Assembly (NCBI GenBank): GCA_005882445.1
Contig: VBAN01000481.1
Location: forward strand, 1 to 5,166
Reading direction: 5' to 3'
Length of the DNA stretch: 5,166 nucleotides
From: Candidatus Segetimicrobium genomatis
GTDB lineage: Bacteria; Sysuimicrobiota; Sysuimicrobiia; Sysuimicrobiales; Segetimicrobiaceae
Positions within the stretch are counted from its first letter, which is position 1. Each line of letters opens with the position of its first letter. Below, one piece after another: positions 1 to 5,166 of the stretch. Under the pieces are notes generated by a model. That model searched no databases and was not told the origin of the DNA. It was given only the letters and a program-made list of their open reading frames with translations. The position numbers and the translations under genes are program-made.

Positions 1-813
1 TTCCAGGGCCCGGAGGTCCTCAGGGCGCGGAGGAGCCGGCCGCGTCCCCGATCGCGAATGATACAGCACCCGTGCGATCCGGCGTATCTTCCGCGCCCGT
101 TCCGAGCAGCGCAGCGCGAGGTCCCAGGACCCGCCGCGGGCGGCGGCCGGGCCGATGTCCTCGAGGAGGGTCCGCTTGATGAAGGCATGGGCCAGGTAGT
201 TCACCGAGAGCAGCATCTCCGGGGACCAGCCCGGCTTGAAAAATGGCGATGACCGCGTCCTGCCGTCCGCCGAGAGCGCGTCCTCGTCAAAGTAGATGAT
301 CTCGGCTCCCTGGTGCTCGTTCAGCAGCCGCGCGACCTCAAAGAGCGCGTTGGGCGCCAGCGTGTCTCCTGCGGCGAGGGGGGCGACGAATTCGCCGGCG
401 CCCCCGAACGGGATGGCGGGCGCGTCCGCGCCGTCGATGTGGATGCGCGCATCCCTCTCCACCCAGGCTGCGGCGACACGCTCGGCCTCGGAGCTTCTGG
501 GCGGCCCGGCCGCCACCCGGAGTTCCCAGCGCTCGTAGGACTGATCGACGGCAGACCGGATGGACGCGTCCAGCAGGGCGGGCGGGGCATCCCCGGCGGG
601 GATCACCACCGTGAAGACCGGCCGATACGGCATCGCCTGGGCGTCCACCCGTTGCCGGGCCAGGTCCGCGGCGGCCGGTTCGTTCCTGGCAATCCACGTC
701 CGGTAGCCGACGGCCAGCAGCGGTCCGAGGAGGTGCCGGACGAACGCCAACTTGCCTTCGCGCGTCCAGATCAGCCGCAGCCGGGCCAGTGGACGCCGGA
801 GCTCCCTCATCAT
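1..813 (-). CDS. Family 2 glycosyltransferase-like protein, N-terminal part (runs off left edge)
   Basis: Read on the minus strand from ATG at 813-811, the frame is open for 271 codons to the window edge with no stop. A second ATG follows at once (810-808), and either could be the start. After about 65 basic, partly hydrophobic residues come MPYRPVFTVVIP (61-72), typical of the first strand of a GT-A fold, SAVDQSYERWEL (87-98), GEFVAPLAAGDTLAP (140-154), YFDEDALSADG (174-184), FFKPGWSPEMLLSVNYLAH (191-209) and VLYHSR (249-254). This order matches GT2 enzymes of LPS/O-antigen loci, which transfer a nucleotide-activated sugar to a glycan at the inner membrane. The acidic motifs expected after the second strand (DD-S) and at the metal site (D-DD before LAP) are absent, so this domain may not be catalytic. 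A second GT domain beyond the edge would explain that. Specificity cannot be read. It is divergent from the operon. The assignment to the GT2 family is firm; activity is doubtful. Confidence 0.85.
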   Translation of the reverse strand, partial: MMRELRRPLARLRLIWTREGKLAFVRHLLGPLLAVGYRTWIARNEPAAADLARQRVDAQAMPYRPVFTVVIPAGDAPPALLDASIRSAVDQSYERWELRVAAGPPRSSEAERVAAAWVERDARIHIDGADAPAIPFGGAGEFVAPLAAGDTLAPNALFEVARLLNEHQGAEIIYFDEDALSADGRTRSSPFFKPGWSPEMLLSVNYLAHAFIKRTLLEDIGPAAARGGSWDLALRCSERARKIRRIARVLYHSRSGTRPAPPRPEDLRALE

Positions 814-1058
814 CCTATTAAGAGAGATGCCCGGGTCGCCGCCGCCCTGGCTGTGGCCGTAGTATGCGGGGGTGTGTCCCCAGGGGCGACGGGTCTCAGC
901 GCCGGAGGGTAAGGGTATATACGATGCAAGACGTCGAGAAGATCCGCTCGTCCGCCTGCGGCATCGGGGCCGGCCGAGCGCTGCGGAAGGGCGCCCCCTG
1001 TTGCTCTTTCCACTGTCGAGTGCGATGCTGTGGCTGAATCCTGGGGAGGCTGGGGAGG
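814..1058. promoter_or_regulatory. Divergent intergenic region between the glycosyltransferase and the operon
   Basis: These 245 bases separate two divergently oriented genes, so promoters for both directions are expected here. The only AT-rich patch is GTATATAC (915-922), a perfect 8-bp palindrome that could serve as a -10 element in either direction, but I find no convincing -35 partner. TTGCTC (1001-1006) is a weak -35 candidate for the operon, with only a poor -10 (GATGCT) 17 bases later. Upstream of the minus-strand ATG the sequence reads TAATAGG, a poor Shine-Dalgarno. I see no operator, riboswitch, tRNA or terminator. The regulatory role is inferred from gene orientation only. Confidence 0.45.
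1041..1058 (+). repeat. Perfect 9-bp tandem repeat forming a doubled Shine-Dalgarno sequence
   Basis: CTGGGGAGG occurs twice back to back (1041-1049 and 1050-1058) and abuts the ATG at 1059. The GGAGG of the first copy (1045-1049) lies 9 bases before the ATG, a workable ribosome-binding distance. The second copy touches the ATG and is too close to act for it, and no in-frame ATG or GTG follows soon that it could serve. The first copy therefore supports 1059 as the start of the acyltransferase gene. Confidence 0.75.
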
Positions 1059-1706
1059 ATGGAGGAGACGCCATCGAGGCTGATCGTCATCGGTGATGGC
1101 CCCTTCGCCGAGATCGCCTACGAGTACTTCACCCATGACTCCCCGCACAGGGTGGTCGCCTTCAGCGTGGAAGAAGCCTACCTGAAGCGCGACCGGCTCT
1201 TCGATCTTCCTGTCGTGGCCTTCGAGCAGATCGAACGGATCTACGATCCGGCCGATCACGCGTTCTTCGTCGCCGTCACCTACACGCAGGCGAATGCGCT
1301 TCGGACGCGCCTGTACGATGCGGCCAGGCGCAAGCGCTACACACCCGCGTCCTACATCAGTTCCCGGGCATTCGTGTGGCCCAACTGCCGGATCGGCGAG
1401 CACTGTTTCATCTTCGAGAACAATGTGGTTCAACCTTTCGTGACGATCGGCCGGAATGTGGTCCTCTGGAGCGGCAACCACATCGGGCACCATTCGACCA
1501 TCAACGACCACTGCTTTCTCTCGTCGCACGTGGTCGTCTCCGGCCTGTGCGAGGTCGGTGCATACGGCTTTCTGGGGGTGAATTCCACCGTGGCCGATCA
1601 CGTCGTCATCGGCAGCCACTGCGTGATCGGAGCCGGCGCGTTGGTGCTGGGCAACGTGCCCGACGATCAGGTGGTCGTCGGGTTGTGGAAGAAGAGGCAG
1701 GGCTGA
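1059..1706 (+). CDS. PglD/NeuD-like hexapeptide-repeat sugar acyltransferase
   Basis: This 215-aa cytosolic protein has the two-part build of PglD/NeuD-type enzymes, which move an acetyl group from acetyl-CoA to an amino or hydroxyl group of a nucleotide sugar. Residues 7-20 (RLIVIGDGPFAEIA) are the Rossmann-like N-terminal strand and glycine loop that bind the sugar nucleotide. From about 100 onward come left-handed beta-helix repeats: NCRIGEHCFIFENNVV (109-124), GNHIGHHSTINDHCFLSSHV (139-158), STVADHVVIGSHCVIGAGAL (176-195). The His pair at 144-145 falls where this family places its catalytic base. Length is normal for the family. The ATG follows a doubled Shine-Dalgarno. It is the first gene of the plus-strand operon; the aminotransferase and ketoisomerase downstream suggest the acceptor is a dTDP-3-amino-3,6-dideoxyhexose. 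O-acetylation or a longer acyl donor cannot be excluded. Confidence 0.9.
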   Translation: MEETPSRLIVIGDGPFAEIAYEYFTHDSPHRVVAFSVEEAYLKRDRLFDLPVVAFEQIERIYDPADHAFFVAVTYTQANALRTRLYDAARRKRYTPASYISSRAFVWPNCRIGEHCFIFENNVVQPFVTIGRNVVLWSGNHIGHHSTINDHCFLSSHVVVSGLCEVGAYGFLGVNSTVADHVVIGSHCVIGAGALVLGNVPDDQVVVGLWKKRQG

Positions 1707-1728
1707 CGGTGCCCAGGGGAGCCCTGCC
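1696..1728 (+). other. Inverted repeat spanning the acyltransferase stop codon
   Basis: GGCAGGGCT (1696-1704) and AGCCCTGCC (1720-1728) are perfect 9-bp complementary arms around a 15-base loop. The left arm covers the last codons and enters the TGA stop (1704-1706); the right arm lies in the 34-base gap before the next gene. No T-run follows, so it is not a standard intrinsic terminator. The right arm can instead pair locally: CAGGG (1714-1718) with CCCTG (1722-1726) around a 3-base loop, so two hairpins are mutually exclusive. A role in mRNA stability or in setting translation of the next gene is possible but unproven. Confidence 0.5.
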
Positions 1729-1740
1729 CGCCCGCGGTGG

Positions 1741-2661
1741 ATGGGGGTGAAGTGGCGGAAGCAGGGCCACGTCTACGCACCCGGCGGGGAGCGCTGGTGG
1801 GCCAGGAGCCACGCCGTGCTGCCGACCGCGGAGGTCGTCGACAACACCATCCGCGTCTACTTCGCGTCGCTGGACGAGCACCGCTACGGCCGGATCGGGT
1901 ATGTGGAGTTGGACTCGACGGATCCCAAGCGGATCCTCTATGAGGCGACGGAGCCGGTCCTGGACATCGGTCAGCCCGGCGCGTTCGACGACTCCGGCGT
2001 CAATCCGTCGTGTCTCGTCCGCGTGGGAGACCTCCGGTACCTGTACTACACCGGCTGGCAACGGTGCGAACGAGTCCCCTACATGCTCTTCACCGGTCTG
2101 GCGACCGGCGACGCCGGCGGGAACGTGTTCACGAAATACTCGCCCACCCCGGTGCTGGACCGGACGCCGGGCGAATCGTTCTCGCGGGCCGCGCCGTTTG
2201 TCCTGGCCGAACGCGGCGTCTTCCGGATGTGGTACTGGTCGTGCGAGTCCTGGTCGCGTGAGGAGGGCGGGATCCACTACACCGGTGTCATCCGCTACGC
2301 GGAGTCGACCGACGGCGTTCAGTGGACGGGCACGGACCGCCCCTGCATCGCGCCGGATCGGCCGGATGATCACTCGGTGGGCCGCCCCTGCGTGATCAAG
2401 GATGGCGGCGTGTACAGGATGTGGTATTCGATCCGGAGCACATCGCAGGTCGGCTACCGCATCGGGTATGCGGAGTCGGCCGACCGTGTGACGTGGACGC
2501 GCAAAGATCGTGAGGCCGGGATCCACCCCGGGGAGAGCGGCTGGGACGCGGAAATGATCTGCTATCCATGCGTCGTCGATGCGGGGGGCCGCCGGTACAT
2601 GTTTTACAACGGGAATCGCCGCGGCGCCACCGGCTTCGGCTACGCGGTGCTGGACGCGTGA
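1741..2661 (+). CDS. Five-bladed beta-propeller protein of the glycosidase (GH32/43/68/130-like) superfamily
   Basis: The 306-aa product has no signal peptide or membrane segment, so it should be cytosolic. It is built of repeated aromatic strand motifs spaced as propeller blades: IRVYFASLDEHRYGRIGYVE (37-56), RYLYYTGWQR (99-108), FRMWYWSCES (161-170) followed by IRYAESTDGVQW (184-195), YRMWYSIRST (225-234) followed by IGYAESADRVTW (241-252), and RYMFYNGNRR (285-294). Acidic candidates at positions typical of glycosidase propellers are Asp83/Asp84 (FDDSGVNPS) and Asp269/Glu271 (WDAEMICYP). I cannot assign a reaction; related proteins sit in O-antigen loci as hypothetical proteins or putative glycosylases. 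ATG 1741 has no properly spaced Shine-Dalgarno. GTG at 1747 has GGTGG six bases upstream and would give a protein starting MKWRKQGH, so it is a serious alternative start. The stop overlaps the next gene by 4 bases. Confidence 0.85.
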   Translation: MGVKWRKQGHVYAPGGERWWARSHAVLPTAEVVDNTIRVYFASLDEHRYGRIGYVELDSTDPKRILYEATEPVLDIGQPGAFDDSGVNPSCLVRVGDLRYLYYTGWQRCERVPYMLFTGLATGDAGGNVFTKYSPTPVLDRTPGESFSRAAPFVLAERGVFRMWYWSCESWSREEGGIHYTGVIRYAESTDGVQWTGTDRPCIAPDRPDDHSVGRPCVIKDGGVYRMWYSIRSTSQVGYRIGYAESADRVTWTRKDREAGIHPGESGWDAEMICYPCVVDAGGRRYMFYNGNRRGATGFGYAVLDA

Positions 2662-3611
2662 GCCCGGCACTGCGGGTCGAGGTGTATGCGGAAGACAAGA
2701 AGGCCGTGTGGGACGAGTTTGTCCGCACGAGCAAGAACGGCACCTTCTTGTTCTTCCGTGATTACATGGACTATCACCGCGACCGCTTTGCCGACCACTC
2801 GCTCTTGATCAGCCGGCCGGACGGCGACCTGCTCTCGCTGCTGCCGGCGCATCGGGTGGGCGACACGCTGGTGAGCCACGGCGGGCTGACCTACGGCGGA
2901 TTCATCACCGACGACCGGATGGGCTCGGTCCTGATGCTCGACGTGTTTGCGAGCGCCGTCGCCTTCTCGACAGCTCAAGGCATCCGGCGGCTCGTCTACA
3001 AGACGATTCCCCATATCTACCACCGCCTTCCGGCGGAGGAGGACCGGTATGCGCTGCTCAGGTTCGGCGCGTCGCTCGTGCGGCGGGACGTGCTCACCGT
3101 GACGCGGCCCGGCGGACCGGGCAGACTGCAGGAGCGAAGAGCGCGCGGCATCCGGAAGGCCGCCTCGCGCGGCATCAGGGTGGACGCGTGCGAGGACTAT
3201 GAGGGATTCTGGCGGATTCTGGAGTGGAACCTTTCGAGCGTGCACGAGGCCAGGCCGGTGCATTCCCTGGCCGAGATCCGCCGCCTGCGTGCCAGGTTCC
3301 CGGAGAACATCAGGCTCTATGCGGCGTTTCTGGACTCGGCCCTCATCGCCGGGACGGTCATCTACGAGACCCCGACGGCGGCCCACGCCCAGTACATCGC
3401 GTCTTCCGAGGCCGGCCGATCCGGCCACGCGTTGGACCTGGTCTTCCACCACCTGCTCGACGCGGTGTATCGCGACAAGCCGTACTTCGATTTCGGCAGC
3501 TCAACCGAGAATGAGGGACGGGACCTCAACGCCGGCCTGATCGAGTTCAAGGAAGGGTTCGGCGCGAGGGCCGTGGTCCACGACTTCTATGAATTACGGA
3601 CCGAGCGCTAG
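2658..3611 (+). CDS. FemAB/GNAT-like acyltransferase of a polysaccharide locus
   Basis: I start this gene at GTG 2658, which overlaps the previous TGA in the form GTGA. This gives 317 aa and indicates translational coupling; the ATG further upstream at 2568 would lie wholly inside the propeller gene and add 30 residues of shadow sequence. The product matches the FemAB/Acetyltransf_6-type double-GNAT proteins of surface-glycan operons: NGTFLFFRDYMDYH (27-40) with RFADHSLLI (43-51), LVSHGGLTYGGF (71-82), an arginine-rich stretch RARGIRKAASRGI (161-173), ALIAGTVIYET (228-238), and a C-terminal DFGSSTENEGRDLNAGLIEF (278-297) and FKEGFGARAVVHDFYEL (297-313). Such proteins transfer an acetyl, other acyl or aminoacyl group to an amine. 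The acceptor is inferred to be the 3-amino sugar made by the neighbouring enzymes. No signal peptide is seen. The donor (acyl-CoA or aminoacyl-tRNA) cannot be read from sequence. Confidence 0.85.
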   Translation: MSPALRVEVYAEDKKAVWDEFVRTSKNGTFLFFRDYMDYHRDRFADHSLLISRPDGDLLSLLPAHRVGDTLVSHGGLTYGGFITDDRMGSVLMLDVFASAVAFSTAQGIRRLVYKTIPHIYHRLPAEEDRYALLRFGASLVRRDVLTVTRPGGPGRLQERRARGIRKAASRGIRVDACEDYEGFWRILEWNLSSVHEARPVHSLAEIRRLRARFPENIRLYAAFLDSALIAGTVIYETPTAAHAQYIASSEAGRSGHALDLVFHHLLDAVYRDKPYFDFGSSTENEGRDLNAGLIEFKEGFGARAVVHDFYELRTER

Positions 3612-3622
3612 ACCACGATGCC

Positions 3623-3629
3623 GGGAGGG
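3623..3629 (+). promoter_or_regulatory. Ribosome-binding site deciding the GTG start of the ketoisomerase
   Basis: GGGAGGG lies 8 bases before GTG 3638. No in-frame ATG is available nearby: the ATGs at 3618 and 3648 are in another frame. This strong site fixes the GTG as the start, and it is the clearest isolated Shine-Dalgarno within the operon, where most other starts are overlapped with the preceding stop. Confidence 0.7.
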
Positions 3630-3637
3630 TCGGGACC

Positions 3638-3991
3638 GTGTCTGTGGATGAGTGCCGCCTGATCGATCTGCCCCGCGTCACGGACGACCGGGGCAGCCTC
3701 ACCGTGATCGAGAGCGGCCGTCATGTGCCGTTCGAGGTCAAGCGGGTGTTCTATCTCTACGACGTTCCCGGGGGAGCGACCAGGGGCGGCCACGCGCACG
3801 GGGGCCGGCGGAAGAAATTCCGCCTCAACCGTTCCTACTATGGGCTGTACATGCCGCCGCTGATCTGGCGGGAGATCGACGATTTCTCCTCCGGCTCGGT
3901 CTGTCTGGCCGTGGTCTCGGACTTCTTCGATGAATCGGACTACTTCCGGGACTACGAAGAGTTCCTCAAGCGTGTGCGGGGTGGACGGTGA
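3638..3991 (+). CDS. FdtA/QdtA-family dTDP-4-keto-6-deoxyglucose 3,4-ketoisomerase with internal deletion
   Basis: This cupin-fold family (WxcM-like C-terminal domain) converts dTDP-4-keto-6-deoxyglucose to a 3-keto isomer on the way to 3-amino sugars. Visible hallmarks are [10 protein letters not shown] (16-25), [16 protein letters not shown] (31-46), TRGGHAH (48-54, with the active-site histidines 52 and 54), [15 protein letters not shown] (65-79), [18 protein letters not shown] (82-99) and [11 protein letters not shown] (100-110). At 117 aa it is about 20 residues shorter than the usual 135-140. The missing part lies right after HAH: relatives continue there with a strand ending in a GSFDVVLDDG-like turn, while here [12 protein letters not shown] follows at once. 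The frame is intact on both sides, so this looks like an in-frame loss of about 60 bp or an assembly error, and activity is doubtful. IWRE, rather than IWHE as I recall for FdtA, leans toward the QdtA-like (gluco) product, weakly. The stop overlaps the aminotransferase start (GTGA). Confidence 0.88.
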   Translation: MSVDECRLIDLPRVTDDRGSLTVIESGRHVPFEVKRVFYLYDVPGGATRGGHAHGGRRKKFRLNRSYYGLYMPPLIWREIDDFSSGSVCLAVVSDFFDESDYFRDYEEFLKRVRGGR

Positions 3992-5139
3992 ACATACCTT
4001 TCCTGGATCTTCGCCCGGCCTACGAAGAGCTGCGGGGGGAGCTCGATGCCGCCTACCGTCGGGTGATGGAATCGGGCTGGTACGTGCTGGACCGGGAAGT
4101 CGAGGGGTTCGAGCAGGAATTCGCCGCGTACTGCGGGGCGCAGCATTGCATCGGCGTGGGAAACGGCCTCGATGCCCTCCACCTCATCCTCCGGGGATGG
4201 GGGATCCACGAGGGCGACGAGGTCATCGTCCCGGCGATGACGGCGATCGCCACGTGGCTGGCCGTGACGTATTCAGGCGCCACGCCGGTGCCTGTGGACT
4301 GCGACCCACGCACCCAGAACCTCGACGCGGCGCGGCTGCGCGATGCCGTCGGCCCGCGGACGCGCGCCATCATTGCCGTGCACCTCTTCGGTCAGCCGGC
4401 CGATCTGGATCCCATGCTCGAGCTCGGACGCCGTCACGGCCTGAAGGTCATCGAGGACGCCGCCCAGGCCCACGGCGCGGGCTACAAGGGGAGGCGGGCC
4501 GGAAGCCTGGGGGACGCTGCCGGCTTCAGCTTCTATCCGACGAAGAACCTGGGAGCGCTCGGCGATGCAGGCGCGGTGGTGACCAACGACGGCGACCTCG
4601 CGGAAAAGGTCCGGATCATCCGCAATTACGGCGCCAAGGAGAAATACTACGAGGTCATGAAGGGATTCAACTCCCGCCTCGACACCCTGCAGGCGGCCTT
4701 TCTACGCGTCAAGCTCAGGCACCTCGATGCCTGGAACGACAGGCGTCGGGTCCTCGCCCGTCGCTATCTGCGGGCCCTCGCGGGGATCCCGGACCTCGCG
4801 CTGCCCCAGGTGCCGGAGTGGGCGGACCCCGCCTGGCATCTCTTTGTGGTCCGCCACGCGCGCCGAGATGCGCTCCGCGAAGGTCTGCGGGCGGAGGGCG
4901 TGGGCACCCTGCTCCACTATCCAGTTCCGCCCCATCTCTCCCAGGCCTACGGGGATCGGGGGTGGAAGACCGGCGCCTTCCCCGCCGCGGAGGCGTTCTC
5001 GAAGACGTGCCTGAGCCTGCCGCTCAGCCCCCATGTCACCGACGCCCAGGCCGAGCACGTGATTTCCGCTATCAGAGGGTACTTCAGCCGCAGCGCGCCG
5101 GGGAAGACGGGACTGCTCCCGGTTGAATCGGATGACTGA
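3988..5139 (+). CDS. DegT/DnrJ/EryC1/StrS family PLP-dependent sugar aminotransferase (FdtB/QdtB-like)
   Basis: The enzyme transfers an amino group, usually from glutamate, to a keto-sugar nucleotide in the cytosol. The 383-aa product is full length and begins with the family signature [13 protein letters not shown] (3-15). GNGLDALHL (58-66) forms the cofactor phosphate-binding region, [11 protein letters not shown] (154-164) carries the Asp157 that contacts the pyridine nitrogen, and [17 protein letters not shown] (181-197) carries Lys186, the Schiff-base lysine. [12 protein letters not shown] (228-239) and [14 protein letters not shown] (308-321) are further family blocks. Placement just after a FdtA/QdtA-type isomerase, with a 4-base GTGA overlap, makes a dTDP-3-keto-6-deoxyhexose the likely substrate and a 3-amino-3,6-dideoxyhexose the product. 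The GTG at 3988 is preferred because of the overlap, the match to the family N-terminus and GGGGTGG at 3978-3984. The C-terminal tail (370-383) extends beyond the conserved region and overlaps the next start by 8 bases. Confidence 0.93.
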   Translation: MNIPFLDLRPAYEELRGELDAAYRRVMESGWYVLDREVEGFEQEFAAYCGAQHCIGVGNGLDALHLILRGWGIHEGDEVIVPAMTAIATWLAVTYSGATPVPVDCDPRTQNLDAARLRDAVGPRTRAIIAVHLFGQPADLDPMLELGRRHGLKVIEDAAQAHGAGYKGRRAGSLGDAAGFSFYPTKNLGALGDAGAVVTNDGDLAEKVRIIRNYGAKEKYYEVMKGFNSRLDTLQAAFLRVKLRHLDAWNDRRRVLARRYLRALAGIPDLALPQVPEWADPAWHLFVVRHARRDALREGLRAEGVGTLLHYPVPPHLSQAYGDRGWKTGAFPAAEAFSKTCLSLPLSPHVTDAQAEHVISAIRGYFSRSAPGKTGLLPVESDD

Positions 5140-5166
5140 CATCGACCGCTACACGCAGGAGTACGT
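5132..5166 (+). CDS. Start of the next operon gene, unidentified (runs off right edge)
   Basis: ATG at 5132 overlaps the aminotransferase stop (ATGACTGA, 8 bases) and opens a frame reading [12 protein letters not shown] before the window ends. The overlap fits the coupled pattern of the operon. No good Shine-Dalgarno is present, so translation would depend on coupling. Eleven full codons are too few to name a function; a SAM-dependent methyltransferase or glycosyltransferase would be usual at this place in such loci, but that is a guess from context. Confidence 0.5.
   Translation, partial: MTDIDRYTQEY

Noticed and set aside
878..886. CCCCAGGGG near-palindrome as a possible hairpin or operator
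   Set aside because: Four-base arms around one base cannot form a hairpin, and such strings are common by chance in GC-rich DNA.
313..912. 199-aa plus-strand open frame, and smaller plus-strand frames, across the left region
   Set aside because: They lie opposite the minus-strand glycosyltransferase-like gene, which has recognisable GT2 motifs along its length. The plus-strand translations are low-complexity Gly/Arg/Pro sequence typical of high-GC shadows.
924..1037. Possible 37-codon small gene (starts MQDVEKIRSSACG) with AAGGG 8 bases upstream
   Set aside because: It is Cys-rich at the end with no known relative I can recall, lies in the divergent spacer, and its only support is a weak ribosome-binding match, so I do not annotate it.
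810..1619. 269-aa minus-strand open frame
   Set aside because: It is antisense to the hexapeptide acyltransferase and crosses the intergenic region. It shows no recognisable domain and is explained by GC-rich third positions.
1696..1728. Intrinsic terminator between the first two operon genes
   Set aside because: A stem is present but no T-run follows, and the downstream gene has no separate promoter that I can see.
1606..2670. 354-aa minus-strand open frame, the longest antisense frame over the propeller gene
   Set aside because: It is antisense to a gene with clear propeller repeats; its composition (Arg, Val, Pro, His rich) is a mirror of that coding sequence.
2640..3452. 270-aa minus-strand open frame
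   Set aside because: It is antisense to the FemAB/GNAT-like gene, with no motif of its own.
3930..5126. 398-aa plus-strand open frame, longer than the aminotransferase it overlaps
   Set aside because: The Arg/Gly/Pro-rich translation has no family motifs, whereas the frame from 3988 carries the full PLP aminotransferase signature including Lys186.

Overview
The window is GC-rich throughout, with strong G/C bias at third codon positions, GTG starts and overlapping stop/start codons. This fits a high-GC bacterium, but I cannot place it further from sequence alone. The content is a surface-polysaccharide (O-antigen, capsule or S-layer glycan) biosynthesis locus. There are no RNA genes, insertion sequences, CRISPR arrays or phage genes that I can support.

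Layout: on the minus strand, from position 813 to the left edge and beyond, lies the N-terminal part of a family 2 glycosyltransferase-like protein. Its first GT-A domain appears to have lost the usual acidic catalytic motifs. A divergent intergenic region of about 245 bp (814-1058) separates it from a tightly packed plus-strand operon. In order the operon encodes a PglD/NeuD-like left-handed beta-helix acyltransferase (1059-1706), a five-bladed beta-propeller protein of the glycosidase superfamily (1741-2661), a FemAB/GNAT-like acyltransferase (2658-3611), a FdtA/QdtA-type dTDP-sugar 3,4-ketoisomerase (3638-3991), a DegT/DnrJ/EryC1/StrS aminotransferase (3988-5139), and the first codons of a further gene (5132 to the right edge).

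How the genes work together (inference from families): dTDP-4-keto-6-deoxyglucose, made by RmlA/RmlB encoded elsewhere, would be isomerised to a 3-keto sugar by the FdtA/QdtA protein, then aminated at C3 by the DegT-family enzyme. One or both acyltransferases would acylate the amine, giving a 3-acylamino-3,6-dideoxyhexose (Fuc3NAc or Qui3NAc type) for a surface glycan. The propeller protein is the unexplained member, since a glycosidase fold with no visible signal peptide is unusual inside a biosynthetic operon.

Most noteworthy points: the ketoisomerase lacks about 20 residues from the middle of its cupin barrel although the reading frame is intact; the glycosyltransferase-like domain has degenerate catalytic motifs; a perfect 9-bp inverted repeat spans the stop codon of the first operon gene; and a perfect 9-bp tandem repeat forms a doubled Shine-Dalgarno sequence just before the operon's first start codon.
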